Of a stretch of 64,000 nucleotides of DNA, positions 33,951 through 40,689 are shown piece after piece (the stretch's first letter is position 1; every line of letters starts with the position of its first letter). Position numbers and translations under genes: made by a program. Source of the stretch: Spirosoma foliorum (GTDB taxonomy: Bacteria > Bacteroidota > Bacteroidia > Cytophagales > Spirosomataceae); the NCBI RefSeq assembly GCF_014117325.1, contig NZ_CP059732.1, positions 7,818,501-7,882,500 of the forward strand, written 5' to 3'. The notes beneath the pieces were generated by a model that ran no database searches, was not told the origin of the DNA, and saw only the letters and a program-made list of their open reading frames with translations.

Positions 33951-35105
33951 AGGGTAATTGCATCAAACGTTAAGTTGGCTCAATAGAGTCATTAGATAAG
34001 CATCGTCTCGGGCAGCTTTCTTTCGCTTACGCTTCAAACTCATCTTGGCCGGGTCACGACTAATTAAGCCTAAGGCCAACTTACGAACCGTACTCAAATT
34101 ACGCGGAGCATGGTCTTTCCGGACCTGGCACCCATCTTCATCAAAGGTGACATCAAGGTGCCAATGCTGCTCATTCTCAATACTCCAGTGCCGACGAATG
34201 TAGCAACTCATCTGAGCGGCTGAATAGCCTCTTAGTGAGCTGATATAGTAGCGTGTACTGCGCTGTTCTTTGTCATTGATCCAACGAGTTGACTCCACAT
34301 AAATGACGCTTTTTAAGCCTACCCACCCCGCTGCGGCATCAATCAAGTCCAGTGTTTCGCTTACGAATACAGCCCGCTTTTCAGCTCGCCCATGGCCCAA
34401 ATCCCGGCTTATATCGGCTTGTAAGGAAGGCTTTGTTCGCTCGAACCAATCGACCACTTGTTCATATAAGCCGTCCTGATTGGCCTTTAAGCCAATGAGA
34501 TAGTCTGCCCGCTGATCGATAATGAGTTTGGCAATCGTTTTTTGGCATCCAATGGCATCCATACTAACCACGCTACTGGCGATGTCAATCGATTTTAACA
34601 AATCAGGAATCGCTTTGATCTCGTTGGTTTTAGTAGCTATCTGGCTCTGAGCCAGACACAACCGCTCTTTCTCGGCCCAGACACTGACAATCTGAACGGT
34701 GGCTTGTTTGTGGCCAGCCTCTACCGTTCCCCGCAGTTGTTTACCGTCGATGATAAGCTGTTTTTGGGTCAGCAGGTCAACAATTTCTTTGCCCCAATTG
34801 GTTAACAAAGTCTCCAGCTGGGTGGGCTCAAGTCGGCGAAAGACCCGATTTAGGGTATCGTGCGAAGGAATCCCGCAGGGTAGTTCCAAAAACTCACGGA
34901 ACACCTCCTGTTTATCACAAGCATAATCATAAACCTCTTCAAATCCCTCACAATCAGCTAAGTATCCACAAAGTACGATCATTAGAATATCGGTTAGCTG
35001 GTGAAAACACTTTCCTTCTTGGCGGGGATCATCAATCTCAAAAAACAATTCGGCTACGTCCATCTGTCAAAGATGGCTAACTTAGCTTTTCGTGCAATCA
35101 CCCTA
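33951..35105 (-). mobile_element. ISAs1-family insertion sequence
   Basis: The element is about 1155 bases long with imperfect terminal inverted repeats: left AGGGTAATTGCATC, right end (complement) AGGGTGATTGCACG, and further in TAAGTTGGC against TAAGTTAGC. A direct repeat of TACGGGCTAC flanks it at 33941-33950 and 35106-35115 (the exact edge is uncertain by one base). It carries one transposase gene on the minus strand and lies inside the DHA2-type exporter gene. Confidence 0.9.
33963..35063 (-). CDS. ISAs1-family DDE transposase
   Basis: This gene codes for 366 residues filling the insertion sequence. The opening DDPRQEGKCFHQLTDILMI and the segment GIPSHDTLNRVFRRL are typical of the ISAs1 N-terminus. 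LIIDGKQLRGTVEAGHKQATV holds the first catalytic Asp, VVSMDAIGCQKTIAKLI the second, and the segment HWSIENEQHWHLDVTFDEDG the catalytic Glu. It appears intact, so the element may still move. It runs opposite to the exporter gene. Confidence 0.93.
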   Translation of the reverse strand: MDVAELFFEIDDPRQEGKCFHQLTDILMIVLCGYLADCEGFEEVYDYACDKQEVFREFLELPCGIPSHDTLNRVFRRLEPTQLETLLTNWGKEIVDLLTQKQLIIDGKQLRGTVEAGHKQATVQIVSVWAEKERLCLAQSQIATKTNEIKAIPDLLKSIDIASSVVSMDAIGCQKTIAKLIIDQRADYLIGLKANQDGLYEQVVDWFERTKPSLQADISRDLGHGRAEKRAVFVSETLDLIDAAAGWVGLKSVIYVESTRWINDKEQRSTRYYISSLRGYSAAQMSCYIRRHWSIENEQHWHLDVTFDEDGCQVRKDHAPRNLSTVRKLALGLISRDPAKMSLKRKRKKAARDDAYLMTLLSQLNV

Positions 35106-35820
35106 TACGGGCTACCTGTTTCTGATTTCATTGATTTTGCAACAGGATCGACAACTAAGCGCAGCGTATGCGGGCTTGTTGCTTTTTCCCTTCAGCCTTC
35201 TCTCGGCCTTAGCCGGAAAATATTTACTGCCCATGCTACTGAAACGATTCTCCATAAAACAGGTGGCTATTTTGGGCATGGCCTCGCTGGTAATCGGTAC
35301 GCTATGCTTAACCTATTATATCCAATCGACCGACCATCCGCTTATTGTATTGCTAATATCTCTTTTGGGAGTTAATAGCATAGGTATTGCGCTGAGCTTT
35401 TCTGGCTTAACGGTACTTTCCTTACAACCCGTCCCAGAAGTTCATCACGGGTTAGTATCGGGGGTTAATACTACTGCCTATTTCATTGGAGGTGGTTTCG
35501 GCCTATCGATTGTATCCCTATTTCTGGATGGGTCGGGGCAGACAGATCATGGGATAGGTATTCTGCCAGCCGTTATACTCAGCTTATATGCTTTACTCGG
35601 TCTTGGCAGGCTTCTTCTAAAAGGTCGCCATGAGCCTCATAAACCTTCTGGTTTGTCAAATAATACGACGGAGAAGTTTAGTGCTGAGCCTGCTTCGTCG
35701 TTGTGAATTGCGCAGCTTTATCGCCAATTCAGTAAACCGATTACATACTCTATGGCATGATTTCGTCTATATTACATAGTTAAAAACTAAATCTGTTACA
35801 ATTAGCACTGCATTAGTGGA

Positions 35821-36317
35821 GTCATTATTTTACTTGTTTCTCCTTCGCTTGCTTACCTCCTTTGGGCTCAGACCAATTATGTTGTTAATACGCCCAACAC
35901 TCTTATACCTGCTGATTATACTACGATTATTGGACCAGGAGCAGGTAATAAAGCCTTACCAGTAAGTATAAGGCATTTATAGGGACCTATTCTTATCAAC
36001 TACACATCAATAATACTAGCGAATGGAGTGATAAGGTGTTTGCGCCAGGCTATAACTTGTCGACATTGGCGGAGGTAAAGAAGTACATCGGTGCCAACCA
36101 GCATTTGCCGGGCGTTCCCTCAGCAGAACAGGTCGCTGGAGATGGTATTGATCTATTGAAGATGAATGCCACCTTATTGGAAAAGGTGGAGGAGTTGACC
36201 TTATATAGCATTCAATTGGAGGAGGCTCGCCAACAGGATCAAAAGAAACTACAAGCATTAGAGCAGAAGCAGGCCGAACTAGAACAGTTGTTGAAACAAG
36301 TTTTAAGTCGAAAATAG
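35821..36317 (+). pseudogene. Remnant of a surface protein gene of the TIGxxAG type
   Basis: The first part codes for a hydrophobic segment and AQTNYVVNTPNTL with IIGPGAGNKAL, then a stop. In a shifted frame it resumes with SEWSDKVFAPGYNLSTLAEV, then QHLPGVPSAEQVAGDG and the helical MNATLLEKVEELTLYSIQ. The intact gene at 49839 has the same ends with about two dozen repeats between them. The head repeats are gone here and no proper start codon remains. It is a decayed relative, probably created by deletion between repeats. Confidence 0.7.
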
Positions 36318-36457
36318 TTGTACAGGTTAGACCTTTCGACAGTGACTATAATACTAATACCCAGGCAGCGTAAGTACTTAATTTTTATTGTAGGTATTTA
36401 TACTTAATTTTGTTGGCGGCCTCATCGAAGCTGTCTTATAAATTACGGTAATTGCCG

Positions 36458-36489
36458 AAACGCTGGTTCCATTTGGAGCTGGCGTTTTT
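36458..36489 (+). terminator. Terminator of the remnant surface gene transcript
   Basis: Stem AACGCTGG with CTGGCGTT (G-U pairs) and a 12-base loop, then TTTTT. It lies back to back with a minus-strand terminator at 36493 onward. Confidence 0.6.
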
Positions 36490-36492
36490 GCT

Positions 36493-36610
36493 ATAAAAAC
36501 AGCCGCTACCCAGCAAGTAACGGCTGATTGCTACATGTAATAAACTAAACTATTATCTGTACTATCTATAGAGTAGGTTTGGAGTTACTGGCAGTGAGGC
36601 AACGGGCGAA
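36493..36610 (-). ncRNA. Repeated minus-strand element, family C copy 1
   Basis: Read on the minus strand, it ends in a terminator hairpin (CAGCCG ... CGGCTG, then TTTTT). The stretch before that holds TTAGTTTATTACATG and, further upstream, CGCCCGTTGCCTCACTGCCA. The same layout lies at 43597-43715. It may be the 3' end of a transcript or a separate small RNA. Confidence 0.45.
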
Positions 36611-36634
36611 GCCTGAATGAATAGTAGCCAGTAG

Positions 36635-36793
36635 TTAATAGGCTTCATATTCATAAATAAACTCGTATCCTCCGTCGTGTTGAGTGACTTTGATTAGTAA
36701 GCCATTAGCATCATAGGTATTTAAGGAGTATGAGTTACTGGTTGCAAGGTGGTAAAGTACATATAGGCGCTCCCGCAAGTTTAAGGATTGCAT
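36635..36793 (-). pseudogene. Fragment resembling a YD-type repeat domain
   Basis: A 52-residue frame on the minus strand ends with YSLNTYDANGLLIKVTQHDG and FIYEYEAY. The YDANGxLI and V.Q..GG..F.YEY pattern resembles RHS/YD-like and DUF4595-type repeats. The start is not convincing and the piece is too short to fold alone, so it is read as the tail of a lost gene. Confidence 0.35.
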
Positions 36794-36940
36794 CAAGGCT
36801 ATGCAGAAGGAAATAAACGGGATGGGGATAACACTAACTCATAGCAGTATAAACTAATAGCCCCGTCTAATGGCGAGGCTATTATTGTTTGTTGAATAAG
36901 TTGGTTTGATTGCTGGCCTTCAGATAAAGTTAATGCCCGC

Positions 36941-37267
36941 TTACTGTTTGCCCTTTAACTTACTCTTCCCTTTTCCATTCGCTTTATAATCCATCTTTGT
37001 CTCCCGTTGAGCTGTGTGACTACCTGGCGAAACACTACTATTTGGATTAGCCGCTGCATCAACACCAGTACCGACTGATGAGGCCGGTACCGGATGATCC
37101 GCTCGCTTCGGTATCGTTTTACTTTTCTGCTTGGCATCCTTATTATTGGAAGCACCTTTACTTTCTATCTGGCTATTGTTGGGAGTTTGCGTATTGCCGG
37201 ATTGAGCCCATGCCTGTAAGGTTCCAGTCAGTAGAACCACTGCTATGGCCATTTGCATCTTTTTCAT
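36941..37267 (-). CDS. Secreted low-complexity protein
   Basis: This gene codes for 108 residues with a signal peptide (MKKMQMAIAVVLLTGTLQAWA) and a mature part rich in Ser, Asn, Gln and Lys, ending in GKGKSKLKGKQ. It is similar in build, though not closely in sequence, to the 141-residue secreted protein at 45080. It is probably disordered and located in the envelope or outside. Function unknown. Confidence 0.6.
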   Translation of the reverse strand: MKKMQMAIAVVLLTGTLQAWAQSGNTQTPNNSQIESKGASNNKDAKQKSKTIPKRADHPVPASSVGTGVDAAANPNSSVSPGSHTAQRETKMDYKANGKGKSKLKGKQ

Positions 37268-37527
37268 GTGTCTAGTTCGTTTATAACGTTGTCAATTGTT
37301 GAAGTAAACAAATTGACAGGGGATAAGGGACTAGATAGTGTATGAAATAAGGTAATGGGATCAATACACTGGCAACTCGTTTATAGTACTAGCGATGGTA
37401 GATTTATCCTTCATATATGCCGTCTAGTAAATTTGTGATAGTGAATAGGTTTGAAAAGGTGACACAAAATTTCTTGTAACGTCTAAATCGGTAACAAATT
37501 GAGGCTTAAATATTCCTAGTTAATCCC

Positions 37528-37647
37528 ATGAACGCCACCACGAGTATTACTATTCAAGAAGTAATCGATCAGGCCAAACAGTATCTTGAGCAGGGCATAA
37601 GCCAGGATGAAGCTATTCGCCGGGCAATTGCAGCGGCCAAAGCTTAA
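37528..37647 (+). CDS. Small helical protein (39 residues)
   Basis: A short frame codes for MNATTSITIQEVIDQAKQYL, then a charged segment and AIAAAKA. The composition is that of a soluble amphipathic helix, and the start follows a plausible upstream region. I do not recognise it. Its reality rests on composition and position only. Confidence 0.4.
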   Translation: MNATTSITIQEVIDQAKQYLEQGISQDEAIRRAIAAAKA

Positions 37648-37743
37648 TTAGGTGAACAGAATTGGCCCAACTCTCCCTTCTTATTTACGATAGGTAGTAA
37701 CAGCCTCTTCGTAAATTGATTAGGGAACCAGCTTTTGGGCTAT

Positions 37744-38163
37744 TCACAATAAAAATTGCTTCATGTAATAGCTAAATACGTAGTAGCCTCCGCCAATGAT
37801 TAGTAATCCTGCAGCAATGGCTAATAGAATGATGGCCCAGCCAAAGGCGCCAAAGTAACTTAGTACCATAGGATTCTCAGGATCACCTATCTTATAAACA
37901 ACCGTTGCTTTCTCGCCCACTTGCCAATCCGGTGGAGAACTCGCAACATTATAGGCATGATGTATTTCTTTACCGGTGATAGTCGTAAATTTAAAAATAG
38001 GCCGATAGGTTGATTTCCCCTTTTTGCTATTTTCTCGAACAAGCTCTTCAACCGTGGCCAGTGTACGGGTTCCTGTTTTAATAAAATTAATCGAGTTGGA
38101 GAATAAATACAGTGAGCCTAGAAGTACTACTATGCCCGCTAAAAAAGTAAGAAAGTAACCCAT
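37744..38163 (-). CDS. DUF3592 family membrane protein
   Basis: This gene codes for 139 residues with a helix at each end (MGYFLTFLAGIVVLLGSLYLF and IILLAIAAGLLIIGGGYYVF) and a beta-rich domain between: TLATVEELVRENSKKGKST, YRPIFKFTTITGKE, GEKATVVYKIGDPENPMV. The middle with its P-x-F..G pattern and the VxYxPxxP-like end match DUF3592. It would sit in the inner membrane; function unknown. Confidence 0.75.
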   Translation of the reverse strand: MGYFLTFLAGIVVLLGSLYLFSNSINFIKTGTRTLATVEELVRENSKKGKSTYRPIFKFTTITGKEIHHAYNVASSPPDWQVGEKATVVYKIGDPENPMVLSYFGAFGWAIILLAIAAGLLIIGGGYYVFSYYMKQFLL

Positions 38164-39187
38164 TGACGCTAGGAGTTTGCTAGATGGTTTCTTTTCGCAT
38201 AGGATAATGCGCCTAGCAATTTACGGTCTAGATACCTCCCAGACGGTAATCAACTGATTGAACGGTTGTATTTTGAGTTTGATGCATGTCTCCTGACAAG
38301 TAGGGCAACTACGACTGCTACGATAAGTACACCTGGGGTGCGCAACTTATTTAACCTGGCACCTTACGTCTGACACCCTTAGCCTTACTGTTTCCTTGTT
38401 ATTTCTCCCCAGAGTTGTGCGAATAGCAACAAAATGGTAAAACAACTACTTACAATGTCAGACAAGAAAGCCTACTATTTAATCTGAAATTTAAACAGAT
38501 AGATACCACACTTGCGTTGTCTTTAACATTATAATTATTCATGTAGAGGTCATGGTTACCTTAGTGCGAATACTACTGGCGGGACTACAGCAATCGGTTG
38601 TTGTGGGGCTCGACCTGGATTTTTTGATAAGCATACACTCTTGGGCAGTACATTTTTTCCCTCTATGGTCATGAGTTGCCCGGTAGGAATCGTTCGCTAC
38701 AGTCCTGGCCAGTTTTGCTATACCTTACCGGTTAGTTCGACCGGGTCACTCTGGTCAGGATTTGGTGCCTGGCATTTTCGAGTATGCTGCTTCCTGCGTA
38801 TTGAGTGGGATACTCCCCATCATTACAGACCAGAAAAGCAGATAGCTCTGTTTATTCAGCCTCGAGAAAGTTTCAGGGTCCTAAATTCAGGTGGCTCTCT
38901 CCGACGCGTTACTCCATATCCAGGTTAATGGATATCCATACACACTTGGGGCTTAATGCCGCATTCTGGGGTGCTATCTAGTATTATTACAGTTGTACTT
39001 GCTTTGCAGGCTGAGATTTAGGGCTCTAAAAGGATTTCTGGCTAGCCCAATAAATAAATTTTCCAGGATTTATAAAGGATATATTGTTACCGAAATGCAA
39101 TAAAAGCAACAAGTGATAGTATTTATTAGTATCCTAGTAGTACTACATAGGAAAAACTACATTTTCTTTTCCTCAACGGCTCTAGCT
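38164..39187. other. Gene-poor interval
   Basis: A frame around 38554-38928 codes for ANTTGGTTAIG, which recalls the NTTG repeats of the surface protein at 49839, but the rest has no sense as a protein. It may be debris of a repeat gene. Otherwise this is A/T-rich sequence upstream of an orphan LytTR gene. Confidence 0.3.
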
Positions 39188-39556
39188 ATGAAGCGATCTT
39201 CTCATGCGGCACAGATTCAACACAACTTTGATCCTGACCAGATTCTTTATTTAGCTGGGGATGTTAATTATTGCACCGTTTATCTGCTGGATGGTCGGGC
39301 CATTCTATCCAGTCGAACCCTAAAGTGGTATAGTAATCGGTGGCCCTGCTTTATTCGGATTCACAAGGGTTATTTAATCAACCCAGCGTATGTTCATAAT
39401 TGTATCGTTCTTTCTTCGATTTTAGCCTATATGATTATGCATAATGGCGCTAGGCTACCGATCGGCCGACGCCGAATTAGCCAGGTTATTCAGGAACTGG
39501 GCTTTGGATTGCCTGCCTACGGCCGTACGAGTAGCTATCTGCTGGTTGCTAGTTAA
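39188..39556 (+). CDS. Orphan LytTR DNA-binding protein
   Basis: This gene codes for 122 residues from the ATG at 39188; a longer frame to 39113 adds a hydrophobic segment with no family support. The domain is plain: PDQILYLAGDVNYCTVYLLDG, RTLKWYSNRWPCFIRIHKGYLINPAYV and GARLPIGRRRISQV. It is the third LytTR domain without a receiver in the window and closely matches the one at 17530. It lies just ahead of a repeat with DnaA-box-like sites and of the receiver genes. Confidence 0.75.
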   Translation: MKRSSHAAQIQHNFDPDQILYLAGDVNYCTVYLLDGRAILSSRTLKWYSNRWPCFIRIHKGYLINPAYVHNCIVLSSILAYMIMHNGARLPIGRRRISQVIQELGFGLPAYGRTSSYLLVAS

Positions 39557-39572
39557 AGCCAGCTATCGCCTT

Positions 39573-39640
39573 TTTGTGAATTTTATCCACAGGCGTTGGG
39601 AATAGCTGTGGGTAAGTTTTAGAAGAGGGGATATAGGGGC
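39573..39640. repeat. Repeat with opposed DnaA-box-like sites, copy 1
   Basis: TTATCCACA at 39583-39591 and TGTGGGTAA at 39607-39615 form an inverted pair with a 15-base gap. The surrounding 65 bases are repeated at about 52511-52576. The first site is the classical DnaA box. It lies between the LytTR stop and the end of the minus-strand receiver gene. Confidence 0.6.
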
Positions 39641-39672
39641 GCTACGTTGTAAAAGCACCTAAAGCGCTGGAC

Positions 39673-40113
39673 TCAGTCCTCACTAAGAAAATAGAGTTTT
39701 GGCGTGGTAGCCACATCAACCCAATACAACCGTAAATTCTCCACATACAACTTCCACTCCTCGAAGCTAAACGGCTTGCCGGTAACGGCATTGGCGCCAC
39801 GCACATAAGCCTCTCCTCGTTTCAGCGGATTTTTATTGGCAGACAACATAATAATGGGCAATAAACGGCCTTGGGGATGCCCCCGTAATAAGGTCAAAAA
39901 ATCCAGCCCATCCAGTTCACTTTGCAAGTCAATATCCAGCAATACCAGCCGGGGACCCGGACCCGACAAATCACTCAGAAAGCGGGCCGCTTCGGCAAAA
40001 CTCTGGATACCCAGAAAATGGGCCTGAGGAAAGACGCTCCTGGCTGCTCGCCGAAGGATATCTACAATGTGGGGGTCATCATCAACGACCAATATGGGAA
40101 AGGAAGTGGGCAT
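39673..40113 (-). CDS. Single-domain response regulator
   Basis: This gene codes for 146 residues with only a receiver domain: FPILVVDDDPHIVDIL opens with the acidic pair, LVLLDIDLQSELDGLD holds the phospho-Asp, and GANAVTGKPFSFEEW the conserved Lys. There is no output domain, so it must relay phosphate or bind a partner. It is divergent from a second receiver gene at 40198 and close to the kinase at 40690. The ATG at 40113 is chosen. Confidence 0.85.
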   Translation of the reverse strand: MPTSFPILVVDDDPHIVDILRRAARSVFPQAHFLGIQSFAEAARFLSDLSGPGPRLVLLDIDLQSELDGLDFLTLLRGHPQGRLLPIIMLSANKNPLKRGEAYVRGANAVTGKPFSFEEWKLYVENLRLYWVDVATTPKLYFLSED

Positions 40114-40197
40114 TGGGCTCACGAAAAAGTCTATAGATGAGGAAATTGAAAACAATTAGCGACTTTAGGGCTTATAAGGACGCAAACGATTATTGAA

Positions 40198-40644
40198 ATG
40201 CAACCTACTGAAGGCTCAATTGTTTCATTTATGGTTCTGGTGGTCGACGATGAGCCAACCGTCTTTGAACTTCTGACCAGAATTGCGCAGAAGGCATTTC
40301 CCGAAGCGACTTTTATCAACACTCGATCGGCCCCAGAAACACTGATTTATCTGGCCAAGACGACTAAGTTGCCTCAATTAGTCTTGTTGGACATCGATTT
40401 GAAGACCGAATCGAATGGTTTGGCTTTATTACCAGAGCTGGTTCAGCGGTTTCAAGGTAAAGTCCCTGTAATCATATTTAGTACAGATGGGGCCAAACTA
40501 ACTATTGAACAAGCCTATCACCTGGGCGCGGTGGCCTACACGGTGAAGCCCGATGATTTGGCGGGGTGGACTGATTATCTGGCGGTGATGAGGGCTTATT
40601 GGTATAAAACAACGCGGCTACCTACGGAGGATTCGCTCAATTAA
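40198..40644 (+). CDS. Single-domain response regulator
   Basis: This gene codes for 148 residues of receiver only: FMVLVVDDEPTVFELL, LVLLDIDLKTESNGLALL with the phospho-Asp, and YTVKPDDLAGW with the conserved Lys. It is closely related to the divergent gene at 39673 (both share LDIDL and an end with RLYW/RAYW), so the pair arose by duplication. The PAS kinase gene at 40690 converges with it and is the likely donor. Confidence 0.85.
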   Translation: MQPTEGSIVSFMVLVVDDEPTVFELLTRIAQKAFPEATFINTRSAPETLIYLAKTTKLPQLVLLDIDLKTESNGLALLPELVQRFQGKVPVIIFSTDGAKLTIEQAYHLGAVAYTVKPDDLAGWTDYLAVMRAYWYKTTRLPTEDSLN

Positions 40645-40689
40645 CCCCTTGCCGTTACCCGAATTCGAATAAGTCCTGAATAAACGAAT

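Larger units (their letters stand above)
33114..35706 (+). pseudogene. DHA2-type MFS exporter interrupted by an insertion sequence
   Basis: The two parts (33114-33950 and 35116-35706) join in frame when the insertion and one copy of a 10-base duplication are removed, giving a 475-residue protein with 14 hydrophobic segments of the EmrB/QacA type (LDIAIVNLTMPLIQTWF opening, GGRLTDTIGRRKIFLV loop). It would have exported drugs or metabolites in exchange for protons. The interruption falls at the codons for TGY, after about 279 codons. No other damage is visible, so this appears recent and could revert by excision. Its divergent regulator is intact. Confidence 0.85.

Noticed and set aside
38554..38928. 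A frame with an ANTTGGTTAIG segment
   Set aside because: It recalls the adhesin repeat but holds only one unit, and what follows has no protein-like character; listed only as possible debris.
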